NCBI RefSeq assembly: GCF_036324505.1
Contig: NC_086361.1
Location: 1,986,916-2,050,915 of the forward strand
DNA length: 64,000 nt
Direction: 5' to 3'
Origin: Eleginops maclovinus
Lineage: Eukaryota > Chordata > Actinopteri > Perciformes > Eleginopidae
This document shows positions 52,196 through 64,000 of this stretch, in pieces; the first letter of the stretch is position 1; every line of letters begins with the position of its first letter. Made by a program: the position numbers and the translations under genes. A model generated the notes under the pieces. It saw only the letters and a program-made list of their open reading frames with translations. It was not told the origin of the DNA and made no database searches.

Positions 52196-52390
52196 TTTCT
52201 ACCTACCACCCTATCTACCTGCTAGCCTGTCTACCGACTATCCTGTCTAACTGGTAGCCTGTTGACCTGCAAGCCTGTCTAATCGTATGTCAACCTGCTA
52301 GCTTGAGTACCTGATAGCCTGTCTACCTGCTAGCCTGTCTACTTGCTAGCTTGTCTCCCTATTAGCATGTCTATCTGCGAGCCACAGAGT
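52196..52390. repeat. Degenerate 16-bp tandem repeat
   Basis: About a dozen imperfect copies of ctgctagcctgtctac, with units such as accgactatcctgtct and acttgctagcttgtct. Non-coding. Confidence 0.85.
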
Positions 52391-53229
52391 CTTCCAAAGG
52401 TTGATAGCTGTACAGCAGTGAGAAGTAACAATAGTCACTTTTTTGTTTCTATACATTATGCTGTATTTAGTTTCATAATTATCATTTTTGAGAAAAATGG
52501 CATTGAAGGGAGACCTTGGGAGACGGGCTATCAGTGTTGCAAACCTGGACTGGGTTTTTCCGTTTGGTTATTTTAAGTCTCTAGCTTCCTTTTGCTAGCT
52601 TCTCCAAGGTGACCACCCCAGCTTTAAGAGAAAGTGCATTCGTCAATTGGAGAATTGCAACTACCAATCAGTATAATACATATATATATATATATTTGTA
52701 TTTTAATTACACATTAATGCAATCCTTTTTTAAAATTACTTAAGTAACATTTGAAATGCATGTTGTTTGAGTATTTGACTTGGTATTACTTCTACTTAAA
52801 GTACTTCATCCACCAGTTCTTATTTAATGAAATCTCTCCTGATTTAAAGAAAACTTAGCGAAAGTTAAATCTGGAAGACTTCTGTTACAAAACTCTTATC
52901 TCTCTTTCTATATCCCCCTTCCCTGCCTTTAACTGAATCAGATGACTGGGGGCTGTCAGTTAAACCAATCAGATTTTGCCACAATCTCTGCGAGCCAATC
53001 ATGTTGTTCCTGTCAAACTGTTCCTTTCTCTGCTGCTGTCAGCTGTCATTTAAGTGTCAAATCGAAGAAACCCTTCATAAACACTTCCACTCATCACCAC
53101 CGTGGGTCATCTACTGAACTCATTATTTCAATACACATCGCATCGCTCCACATCTTCAGAATTGATGTTCTCTTACTGTAATCAATACCACTCATATTAA
53201 TAATATAGAAACAGAACATAGAAAATATT

Positions 53230-53601
53230 AGTAACACTTTACTTGAATGGGTGTTCATAAGACTGACACCAAGACAACACAAGCTGTTATACATAGCAGA
53301 CATCCATATATGACGGTTTAATGTCGGGCTAAGATATCAAGCTAAACGTTTTTTTTAAGTTTGACAGTTAGGTCTGCTATGACATGTTTATGACAGGTTT
53401 TGTTGTCTTGGTTTATGTCAAGTTGTCATAACAAGGACATCTCAAACAATGTCACCTTTGCATCAAAGGTGACATAACTTACCGAATGACACTTAACGAC
53501 AACTGTCATAAGTATTCATTAATGTTTATGACAGGTGTCATGTCATGGTTTTGACAATGTTATGTCAGTCTTATGAACACCCATTCAAATAAAGTGTTAT
53601 C
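53230..53601. mobile_element. MITE with 37-bp terminal inverted repeats
   Basis: The arms at 53232-53268 and 53563-53599 are inverted copies differing at one of 37 positions. They contain gggtgttcataagactgaca. The interior is filled with tgtcat/atgaca words. If the terminal TA is the target duplication, it is Tc1/mariner-like. Confidence 0.85.
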
Positions 53602-53886
53602 TAATAATCTACTTTATGTCAGGGCCCACATAAAAAAAAATGAGCTGCTATCCTACCATAGAGGAGCTGGACACTTACAGCACGCAAACAAATCATTCTG
53701 TGAAACACAAATGTAATCTGTGTTCTTTGAGATATGCTTTTGTGGTAAACAGATAGGCGATAAAAGCCTTCAACACTTTATTTCTTTCCTTTGTGTAAAC
53801 TGCTTTCAAATGTTAGCATTTTGTAAATGGTTTCATATTGGGCAGTAGCAAAGGATAGTCTATACCAGGCATTAACAGCTGAACAC

Positions 53887-54039
<153 letters not shown>

Positions 54040-54223
54040 GGGCGGTGATGATTCAGAAGTCAGATTTCTCACAGGAACAGCCACTTCACTAGAAGCAGAA
54101 GCACATTGCAGTTGGCCAGTGAGGGAAGAATACTTTTTTTATTCTCTTTGGTAGGGACCTAGAGGATTAAATAGAGAAGCATACTAACGTTATTATTGGA
54201 TATTTTATTGTCTGACTGTCACA

Positions 54224-57200
54224 ATGTCCAGAGTTACCAACCTGTCGAAGCTGCGGCAAGAGAGGGTGAAGGAGATCAACCTGCGGGTGAGTTCGCATTA
54301 TGATCATCATTAGGTGTAACATAAACTAAATGACTATCAGGGGCTGGCATCTGACTGACTTCTGGTACTGCCAACCACACAGTGTATGTTCATGAAAGGG
54401 AAACAAAAGTTAAGTGAAGATTTCCACTAAATGATACCATGTATATTTTAGTCGTCTTTTCCTGTCTCTGTGTTTGTCACTTCCCTCCTGTTTCTTCATC
54501 ATGTGTCATTGCCTGTTTTTGCACTCTTACCCATAAAACATTTCCTCATTTGACACAGGGCCCGCTCTTTGCTTCAGGAGCATGGGCCTCTCAGGCCATG
54601 GTCCCTGTTATAGCTGCATCGGGTGCCATTCTCATCCAGATCTGCAGGATAAGCTTCTTTGTATTTGTGAATGTAGGAGGTGGTGTGTATGTATGTTTGT
54701 TGAACACAGTGTGCTTGCTCACTTGGTATTTGACTATAGCAACTGTTGCCATAGAAATGGCAGTGGGTGTGTGTGTGATATTACTGCTTTATTCGAGAAT
54801 GTTGGAGGCCTGAATAATCATTGTAAATAAATATATTAAAAAAGTAGTCAGGGCTTAATGTACTAAGGCACCACTCTCACAGTCTCAGATGTGAGAAAGG
54901 AGAGGGTCAGGTAAAAACGCGTAGTCATGGGATCAGCTGGATTCACTAAGGTCACACAATTTGCAGTTCTTGTGAGCTACCATGGATGTATGAAATGAAC
55001 TGGATAAAGCATTTGAGGTGGGGCCCCGTTCGTTCATATGAAAGTTGATCAGTGGCGCATGAAGCTAAAATCACCTGACTCGAGAACAAAAGAACTCTGA
55101 CCTTCCACAAATCTTCCCCATCATCTGGCTTCCGGCGATTACTACGTCACGGCCAATCTAGGCTCAGTCAAATGAATGGAAGAGGGAAAATAATTTTGGA
55201 TTCGGTCATAGCGTGGTGCAGGAATGAGTCATAAACTCGGAAATTAGTTGGCATTTCAGCACTTCTGGGTTCCCTTGTCAATGATTTTCAAGGGAACCCA
55301 AATCAAGGATTTTTTGAGGTTTTGGTTGGATGCCTGAAATGAGGCCTGCGGTTAATACCGGCTAAGGAGTTTTTCACATTTTGTTCCACGAAATTGAAGA
55401 CATCAGTAAATACTCCACTGAGGAATTTCAGAAGCTTTTTCATGTCTTAAAAAGACAGTTGCTAAACACATGACTACAGAAACTAAACGTCATCATGCCA
55501 AACATAAGCCGCCTTTAGCTTAGCGGTGGGGATGAGAAGTCATGGAACAGTCAAAGTTCATTCATGGCCTAACGTTAGCTTTTTACTTCTGGCTATTGCA
55601 TTTATGCTTCAACTGTTATAGGTATCATAAACATTTGTTTGTCACATAGATCATTTCCTGCACAATTCCAAACTCTAATGAAAAAATCTCATTGCTGTTT
55701 GTATGAAAAATGACAATTACGACATCTTACATAAGCATTCTGAATATACCCAATATTTCTTTAAAAGAAAACTTGTTTATTTAACATTTATAAACAAGGT
55801 CAACACAAACACCCCCTGCCCTCCCCTGGATGTAGTGATATAGTTGATAATGTATACATAAAATACATACAAATGAAAGATGAGAGATGTGAGACAAACT
55901 GTAGCGCCTGAATGCAGCTTTACTTCCTTCTTTCCCCACTACCATTTTTAGTTTTTCATGTTCTGATTTATTAACATTAGAGAATATACATCGTGGGCAT
56001 TGTGTGAGGAAGTGTTGCTCTTTCTCTACAGCAGTTCCTCCACATTGTTGGCACAGTCGCTTCTCTTTTGGCAGCCATGTTTTTTCACATCAGCTTTTTT
56101 CTATGGCCAGGCTGTGAGCACTCTGCTAACATGCTTCTGTGTCAAACATCATACATGGTACATAGTTTTACTTTTTAGGGCCAGATAACATTGCGTTTTA
56201 CTCTGTGTGAGATTTTGACGTTGATGGGTCTGTTGGAGGGTCTAGAACACAGTTTGAGCTGGACCAGGTGAGTGACTATTGTCTCTGCTCATTGCTTGAT
56301 ACTGCAGGGCCTTGTGATGGAAGGAGTAGGGGTCATTGACTTTTGTTTGTGGGTCCACACTTTGCTTCCATAAAGTAGAATATGTTCTATTTTCGAAGTA
56401 ATTTATGCAAAATAAAAATTGTAATGTGTCTTCTGAACACACAAAATGCCCTGCGTGCTTTTCTCTCAGTTCATTGTTGGCTGGTTCTGAACTTCCAGTA
56501 AAACGTTATTTCAGGCCTAATGAATTATATTCCAAACAGTTTTCTATTGTTTCAGTTGCAATTGTAAAATAAACACATTTCGTTTTTTGTTGTAATTTGG
56601 ATCTTTAAAGGCGGAAAGTACTGAGTACCTCAAAGTTTGATGTTAGAAATGTATAGCGGGGGTCCCCAGCACATAGAAACTACCGGATGCTAACTTACAT
56701 GTTAGCCATGTTGGGCAATTTGCACAATTAGCACACATAGCCCTAACTAGCATTAATTTAATCAAATGATAATCTAATCAGTCCACTGGGAGTACAAATA
56801 TATACATTTTCTGTTTAAAACTGCCATTTTGATGCTGAAAATGTCAGAAATACATTCAGCATCATCATCATCAACCTCAAACAACTCCAAAATTGTCCAA
56901 ATCGGCCAAGCCAATCTTTACCGTTGCCCACATGCTCTAATGCCATTAATGCTTATTAACACAACTTATGCTAATTGTGCTGATTGCCCAACATATGCAA
57001 GTTAGCATCTAGCATTTTCCAACATAAAACTTTGGGGTACTCAACATTTCCGGGTTCACAACAACACTCTATGAGCTGGCTAGAGCTCCAGGTCTCACAG
57101 TAACATTAAAGTTCAAACTTGAAGTCCATCTTTCGTAAGACTTAACAAAATTAAATCATCAGCGTAGAGGAGGAATTTGATTTAAACATGTGTCTGCAGC

Positions 57201-60200
57201 GCTGGGTTTTGTTATCAGTGCATCAGTGTAGCTCCACTGCGCTGGGTGCTGGGGAGGTGTAGGGCTGGAAGAGCAGGAGGTGGTGTGAAGCCTGCAGAAT
57301 ATGGACGATGGGGGGTTCTCGGTCTCTGGTGATGCTCTGATCCTGGGAAGGCTGCCTTGTTGTTGAAGGGGTGGAGGGTGGTGTTGGATTGCAGGTTGTC
57401 TAGTGGGTTGGTGCAGCTGCAGGCTGGCTGCGTGGAGGTTGGTTTCTCTGCTGGGCTTGGGCTCCAGGAAGAAGAGGTTCCTCGGTCACGTCCTAAAGCT
57501 ATGTCCTTTAGGGTTTTTGCGAAGATGCTGCCATAATCCTTGTGGAGGTGGACATGAGGGCATATCCAAGGGACATGTCAGCATTTGTCAGGGCGGTGTC
57601 AGGATGGAAGTCTCTTTGTGGGAGGAGGGTGGAGATGATGATCCTGAGTACTGTGGTGGAAACTTCTGAAGCAATGGAGACAAAACTCAGAGAGACGCTG
57701 GAGAGCAGGAACTTGATGGCATTTTTTCGGAGTTACGGCCGGAGAATTGACAAGACAGTTACTGTAGACACGAGTTGCCACAGCGGTTGCCAAACCAATT
57801 CTGAAGATCTCGAAAATAGGAAGAGGTTTAATTAGTTCCGAATGAGTGAATCAACATATGCCAAGCAGCAGACTAAACAAGCCCGAACAATACGTTTAAC
57901 TTAAACTGTCAAATAGGTCACAAATAAGGTGTTTACCGGAGCATCTGGGGCCAGATAAACTGGAGCTAGCTGTGCCTAAATAATAAAACCAATCTTAGGT
58001 CAGCATGAGCTTGTACCCACTGTGGGAACAACAAGGCTTCTGAAGCCCAGGCTGCCCCTCCTTAATGAAGATAACAACACCTGCAAGGCCGAAAAACAAT
58101 GCCATTGCAATACAGACAGAGGAAGGAGAAAATTATGAACTAGGTCAAAGGTTAAACACCTAAGCAAAATACTTCCTAAGTACCAGTGTGTATAATATAG
58201 TGGCTACGCTGGCCAAAGGTGGATTCTGTAAGTAGCTGGAGAGCGTTGTGAGTCTTGGGACACCGACATTTACTGAGTTTTTGAAGGGAACAACTGGTTC
58301 TCATTTAAAGATTTCCCATTCAAGTCTATAGGTGTAACGATGTCAGCATCACTGGGTGTTATTTTGTCACCAGATGTTTTGTTAGGCCTGTGGGTCAGTG
58401 GTGAAGGGGGTGGGTCTTACTGATGGTTTTTGTTGTGGCATCGTCTCAGTCTCGGTTGAGGTTGTGGGCTGTGGTTGGTGGTCTGAGTCTGGGCCTGCTT
58501 GTAGGGATGGTTTGGTCTCTCAGGTGCAGCTCGGCTCTGGTGGTCCCCTCTCTCCAGCTTCTGTGTTCAGTGCTGCTCCTCTCCTTACAACCATCCATGT
58601 TCTGATTGTCTTGCCTGCCAGTCTCTGCTTGGGCTTTAATAGAGCCTTCCTGTACAGAGCTGAGGCTGGCCTAATTTTCTTCCAACAAGATGGTCCCATA
58701 TGATAGACATTTCCAGTAAGAGGTGGACTGTCAATGTCCTTGTCTTCAATGACTACCTGTCTCCCACTGCATATGTCTCTCTTTTTATGATAGTTATAGT
58801 GGGCACAGATGGCTTTCCGCAAGGCATCAGTGCTGTCTGTTTGCAGGAGAAGGTTATTTATAACCAGCCCCTCTCCGGTATGGCATATATTTGCAGTCAG
58901 AGCCTCTCTGGGGTCTCTCTTAGTTTTCTCAGTTTCTTATAGGGCTGTCAATGTTAATGTGTTAAAGCTCACTATCAATCTGAAACCTTAATCACTTTGC
59001 AAATTGTGACCCAAAGTCTGTCTTGTGTGGCACGGATTACACAGAGGGTCCTCACAGCTGTCACCATTGTTGCTTCTTAAGCCGAGAGAAAGAACATTTT
59101 GGGATTTACAGTAATTCCATACCTCAGAAATCATTAAACCAAGAATGAAATGTTATAATACAGGAAAAAAAATTCCTGATTTCTCTTCCAGTTTGTTTTG
59201 CATTTATTTATTACAACACCACACATGTATTTTTTTTAAATCTCCCCCCAACATACAAGTAAATACTAGTATTTAAAACTATTGTGATTAATACAACACA
59301 AATACATGTTTTAATTGATTGAGAGCACAGGTTACATACTTTCTTTGTTGTGCACTTGTTTGTCTGTTGGTATCTTTATGATGAGGGGACAGGATTTACA
59401 CATGGAATTATGCAGAGTCATGATGGCTCCCTCTCTGCTACCTAGCAAGATATTTTTAATTAGCACCTACGCTAACTTATCTTGTATCTTGAGGTTAGAT
59501 TTGAAGTTCCTGTGGAATATTATGATCCCACCTTACTATTCTACAGCTTCCCTTGACTGGGAGGAAGACTGCTCCAAAGTTTGATGTCTTCATTGTTTGG
59601 TTTGAAGTCTTATTGTCATTAGCTTAGCTTAACCAAAGCCAACGTATCACATTTCATTCAGCTCTGTAAAAAAAACGACATGGAAAAATACTCCTAAAGT
59701 TTCAATCTTTATTAGTTTATGAACACATTGAGTGTATCCAAGCAATATTCCAATAATTACAAAAGTAAATAGCTTAAACATCCAAAGACTATAATGCAAC
59801 AGTGACACATCGTAATTATTATTTATTTTTTTAACATTTCCTCTTCTCAGGTTTCTTATTTAGTATGTCTGCAGATTCATCAGAATTATTTTTAAATGGG
59901 AAAATGAAAGTATGAAGTTTTGCAACTTGAAGTGTCACCATACTAAACAGTGCAATGGTGGGTAAATGCAGAGAGTTCTTCCCATGAAAAAGGAACTTGT
60001 GATGCATCAGGCTCCACCACATACAACAAGCTTTTGTTAGGACAGTTCCAAACATTGGCAACTGTTGCACTGTTTAGTGCTTATTGCACACGCTAAATAA
60101 CCACACAACCTGTGAGCCTTAGGTGGATGAGAACACTTTCAGGCTCTTTAGGATCTACTAGGAAGAGAAGACAATCATGTATATTGCAATCACAATCTTG

Positions 60201-63200
60201 TTTGGACCACACAGAAATATGTATGTTTCTCTTTTAATCTATGCATACTTTGCAATGCATAATCATCCCATAACAAGTTGGTTACATATCGCCCGGATGG
60301 ATGTCTCCAGGAAAAAACACATAAGGGCTTGAAGAGGCATTTCAGAGAAGCCTTACTGCAGTGTCATGTTGCATAATAAGCACTGTTATCTCTCTGGTGA
60401 CAACAAAACCTCACTGACCGCTAACATTAATTAGCTCAAGCTTGCACAGTCAACAAAGAAATGTTTGCGCAGGTGTGTGAGGACAAGGTTCACCAGGTGG
60501 GTTTCATTTCCCTTCAACATCAGATAAGTGAGTTCATAACCCTACATGATCATAAATTACATGTTATACCTGGTGAGGATATTGAGCCTGCACAACAGGA
60601 TGAAAAGTGCAGGCAGGGTAACTTCCCCTCTGAACACTCCAGTTATTTATTCTCCCTCTGCTTTTCCTGTCATCCAACTCATAGGATACACTATGTGTTC
60701 GGCTTTTATTTCCTCCTGCAGTGGCTCTGCACTAATATGTCGGTCAAGAAAGCTAAACTTAAATTACCCAGGGTGCAATGCTGCCCTTAGGAATCAATCT
60801 GGGTCACTCCATCCTGACTGAGACTTACAACTGTCCTCAAAGTCGAACATCTAACAAAAGAGGTGATTGCGAACATAAAGTGCATACCTATGTTCACCAC
60901 AGTTATTAAACTACTCAGTTCCAGATTCAGTTGCGACAGTAGCTAAGTGCTTTCAGGGGTGAGAGAGATAAGCATCACATAGAGGTTCTATAGAGTATTG
61001 AAGACTAGTGCAGAAACCAGATCCGGATTTGATAAAGCCCATTAGCCTGTCATAAGTTTCTAAAAAAAGAATAGAATGGCTATTGTGATCACTTACAGCC
61101 CGTCCACACACTTCCGTTGGAAGCATCAACGGAGACGCATCCCATTCACTTTGAATGGGGTCACGTCAAGCTTTGCTGAACTGAATTGTGGTTCCGTTTC
61201 TTCGCTTTGCCTGCGTTACTCGCGGTGAAAGTTGAGAAAAGTTCAACTTTTCAAGTGTCGACGGAAGCATCTGGCCAATCAAATCCCGCTTATGCAAATA
61301 TAACAGTACAAGCGCTAGCCATCAAATCATTTGTATGTAAATATATTGGGAGAGCCATAGCTCGGATCATTTCGTCATTTTCCAAAAAATGGAGGGAGAT
61401 AGCTACCACGTTGCCTCCTCCTGTTCATTGCATACACAATAGCCACCCTTGCTACCAAATCTGTATCCATTTTCGCTATGCAACGGAACTGTGTGTCTAC
61501 TGCGTTATAGATTACGGTACAACGAATGATTGTCTTGTAATGGTAGATCTGCAGTCACGATAGAGTGGCGCAGGAATGAGTCTTTAATCCCCGGAAAGAC
61601 TTTTCCGGTTTACCACTTGTTGTTCTCTTGTCTCAAAATCAAAAACATTTTTGGGTTAGAAGCCTGAAATAAGGTCTGTGGTTAAAAAAGTTGAAGAAAT
61701 GTTCAAATTGTTTTCAACAGCATAAAATCAGTCAGTAAATCTAATGAATGTCTGAAGCTTCTATTTGTCATAAAAAAGGCAGTTGCTAACAAGGGAGTAA
61801 ATCATCATCACACCGACACAAGTCCGCCTTTAGTTTTGCTGTGTGCTGATAATAGTTTTTTTTTTTACATAACGTTATCTTTTTATCACTGCCGATTGCA
61901 TTTATGCTACAGAAATCATACAGTGGTGTTAATATTTGGAAATTATCCTGCTGAACCAAACTTGTAAGTATCAAACATTATTTTCTGCTATTTTCTGAAA
62001 TCCAATGGAGAAATCCCATTGCTTTTTGGAAGAAGAAAAACAAAAGTTGATATGAATTATTTGTATTAGATTTAAAACATGAACCAGTATGTATGCACTC
62101 GCTGCCAAAGAGAAAAAAGCTACTTCAGATCATACCAATACTGGCATACTATGATCGTGCTGTAGAGGAGTTCTGTCTCTTCTAAATGAAACTAAACTGG
62201 TCAGCCAACAGTTACAAAGACCAAGATTACAATTTGCCTTCAGTGACAGCCTGCTCCTATCTCATTTCACGAGTCTTTAAAGAGTCCTCTCCTGCTGATG
62301 TTCAGGTGTATATCAGTATGTAGTATATCTACTTTAAAGAGTCCTCTCCTGCTGATGTTCAGGTGTATATCAGTATGTAGTGTCTCTACTTTAAAGAGTC
62401 CTCTCCTGCTGATGTTCAGGTGTATATCAGTATGTAGCGTCTCTATTTTAAAGAGTCCTCTCCTGCTGATGTTCAGGTGTATATCAGTATGTAGTGTCTC
62501 TACTTTAAAGAGTCCTCTCCTGCTGATGTTCAGGTGTATATCAGTATGTACTGTCTCTACTTTAAAGAGTCCTCTCCTGCTGATGTTCAGGTGTATATCA
62601 GTATGTAGTGTCTCTACTTTAAAGGGTCCTCTCCTGCTGATGTTCAGGTGTATATCAGTATGTAGAGTCTCTACTTTAAAGAGTCCTCTCCTGCTGATGT
62701 TCAGGTGTATATCAGTATGTAGTGTCTCTACTTTAAAGGGTCCTCTCCTGCTGATGTTCAGGTGTATCTCAGTATGTAGTGTCTCTACTTTAAAGAGTCC
62801 TCTCCTGCTGATGTTCAGGTGTATATCAGTATGTAGTGTCTCTACTGGGACATGTCTCCATGCTTTAATGTTCTAAAGCTCTTTATTTTTCTCATACTGC
62901 CGGTGATGCAGTACCTCTTTTCACCCTCTGTCTGAAACCAGAGCCCAGTCTGCTCTGATGTATTAGCTGGCCAGCTCTCAGTGTGTAAATGCCATGTATA
63001 CATTCTGCTTTATACAGGAAGTGTTTTTTTCACACTTCTGTTTCTTTGTTTTAGAACAAAGAGAGAGAACGCATGAGGGAGCGAGAGAAAGCCGCGAGGG
63101 AGAGGGAGGCTCGCTACAGCAACGGTCACCTGTTCACCTCTCTGACTGTGTCGGGAACTACGTTGTGTTCAGCATGCAACAAGAGCATCACTGCCAAGGA

Positions 63201-63217
63201 GGCGCTCAGCTGCCCTA
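54224..63217 (+). CDS. arhgef2: Rho guanine nucleotide exchange factor 2 (GEF-H1), first two coding exons
   Basis: ARHGEF2/GEF-H1 is a microtubule-associated activator of RhoA. Exon 1 is 54224-54286 ([21 protein letters not shown], phase 0, donor gtgagt). Exon 2 is 63055-63217, after a tttgttttag acceptor and before a gtaagt donor, ending in phase 1. Together they give 75 residues plus one base. A charged region ([18 protein letters not shown]) leads into the start of the C1 zinc finger: His46, then Cys59 and Cys62 ([14 protein letters not shown]), then Cys74. The spacing and the NGHLFT and [10 protein letters not shown] words match ARHGEF2. The DH and PH domains must lie beyond the right edge. 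No further exon was found in the last 780 bp. The 8.8-kb first intron is full of repeats. Confidence 0.9.
55217..55720 (+). repeat. Copy of dispersed family A
   Basis: It begins ggtgcaggaatgagtc, contains gcctgaaatgaggcctg and gccgcctttagcttagcg, and ends near aaaaaatctcattgctg. It lies in the first coding intron of arhgef2. Confidence 0.75.
55900..57190 (-). mobile_element. Broken LINE with reverse transcriptase and Cys-rich C-terminal remnants
   Basis: On the minus strand 57120-57180 reads [19 protein letters not shown], a reverse transcriptase palm motif. Near 56000-56065 it reads [20 protein letters not shown], then HFLTQC, like the cysteine-rich tail of fish non-LTR polyproteins. The parts are out of frame and separated by a fold-back repeat at 56640-57060. 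Extent and family are uncertain. Confidence 0.55.
56640..57060. mobile_element. Fold-back element inside the LINE remnant
   Basis: gatgctaacttacatgttag, catgttgggcaattt and cacaattagca at 56690-56740 return as inverted copies at about 56960-57015. The outer ends also correspond. No coding sequence. Confidence 0.65.
57200..61090. other. arhgef2 intron, no gene identified
   Basis: Between 57240 and 58950 the sequence is GC- and TGG-rich and stays open over short overlapping frames (57403-57669, 57542-57835, 58398-58703, 58520-58822 on the minus strand). None shows a recognisable domain. It could be the 5' part of the LINE at 55900-57190. From 59000 to 61090 nothing is recognisable. Confidence 0.3.
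61096..61565. repeat. MITE-like 'GCCCGTCCACAC' repeat
   Basis: The head cagcccgtccacacacttcc, followed by cattcactttgaatgggg, is a common teleost element start. The right boundary is set only by the adjoining family A copy. Confidence 0.4.
61566..62035 (+). repeat. Most complete copy of dispersed family A
   Basis: It begins ggcgcaggaatgagtc and ends tcccattgctttttgg. It matches 9830-10130 in reverse and 40655-41010, 48643-48830 and 55217-55720 in direct orientation. No coding sequence or clear terminal inverted repeat; SINE or MITE origin not resolved. Confidence 0.7.
62275..62965. repeat. 57-bp minisatellite, about 10 copies, with shared flank
   Basis: Ten copies of the 57-bp unit at 62278-62850 lie in the opposite orientation to 19420-20095, followed by the same flank (gggacatgtctccatgcttt, then ctgtctgaaaccagagccc). 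It ends about 90 bp before arhgef2 exon 2. Confidence 0.93.
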
Positions 63218-64000
63218 GTAAGTGAAAGAGTTACTTCACTACTGCATATACAGCAAGAGGAGGGTAGAGAAGTAAAATAACAGAGAAGGTATTAAAGAAA
63301 AGTCGTGTCCATTTATTATTTCAGTAAAATAGAGCAACACATATATAAATGACTTAAAAACATTATTCACACTACAGAAAAAAACAGTGGGAAGTTTGCA
63401 TAAAACATATCCCAGAGAACACACAAACACACTGTTTACTGAGTCAAGGCTTTTAAAACCTAAAGATTGAGCTAACTTGAAATCATTGGTTGTGCATAAA
63501 GCAACAAACTCAATATTACCTGAAAAATATACAAAAACTATTTGTTTTCAATTCAGAGAAATAGCAACATAGGAACTTTAACCATCAGTTTGCACGCACT
63601 ACTGTAAATCAGATGTGTATCTCTGCAGTTGCCGTTAAATTGCTGACCAAATGATTTGAAGGGCTAATAATTAAAAATAATTATATGAAGATAACAGATC
63701 ACCTGTTTCGCCAATGGTAGATTTTTGAGTTGACTTTTGATTGTGATTGTGATTTGAAGTTTCTGTAAGTATTGCCTGTAAGCAGCTGTGATTGACAGAC
63801 CCTCGATTTTTTAGTAAGGGTCAGGTAAAATAAGACTTTCTTTCATCACAAAAACTGCTTCAAGTGTACATGTTTTGTTTTATAATAATTGCCATGAGTG
63901 GATGAAACTTAACTAAAAACTAAAAGGGTCTAATAGCTTCTTCAACAGGATGTACAACAACTAGAGTTTGTTCTTTTTGTGCTACCTCTGTTCTTCCTCA
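63218..64000. other. arhgef2 second intron, no exon seen
   Basis: AT-rich intronic sequence to the window edge, with no recognisable exon or repeat. Confidence 0.5.

Noticed and set aside
54439..54830. Open frames after arhgef2 exon 1
   Set aside because: They lie in the intron directly after a good donor and encode no recognisable product. The next true exon at 63055 joins in phase.

Overview
The window is vertebrate nuclear DNA, almost certainly from a ray-finned (teleost) fish. Genes are split by canonical GT-AG introns. Intergenic and intronic DNA is packed with short hAT-type elements, fish LINE tails, a tRNA-derived SINE and very long CA/GT microsatellites. The protein-coding genes read as fish orthologues of known vertebrate families. 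All exon joins below were worked out by hand from splice sites and reading phase. No alignment or database search was run.

Layout. (1) 2069-20249, minus strand: a complete 14-exon class 4 semaphorin, best read as sema4a (806 aa). Its introns hold a hAT transposon nested inside a second element, several MITEs and a 57-bp minisatellite. (2) 20.3-29.3 kb: intergenic repeats, one tRNA-Lys(TTT) gene with decayed tandem copies, and a cluster of perfect palindromes at 28.4 kb. (3) 29337-31730, plus strand: a three-exon gene for a 638-aa secreted protein. Its central region resembles the C80 autoprocessing cysteine-peptidase fold known from large bacterial toxins. This is the most unusual gene here. 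(4) 34885-38552, minus strand: a 103-aa S100-family protein that ends in a CaaX-type prenylation motif. It converges on the C80-like gene. (5) 39-44 kb: repeats, including a 5'-truncated LINE inserted into an older repeat whose empty paralogue is also in the window. (6) 44082-48213, minus strand: thap7 (463 aa), with a probable YY1/ETS promoter near 50.1 kb. (7) From 54224, plus strand: the first two coding exons of arhgef2 (GEF-H1), running off the right edge.

Context. sema4a, S100 genes and arhgef2 lie together on human 1q21-q22, so this looks like a conserved syntenic block with thap7 and the C80-like gene placed inside it. The genes do not form one pathway. Three of the five have a long alternating CA/GT tract within about 70-340 bp upstream of the start codon, and two have one shortly after the stop.
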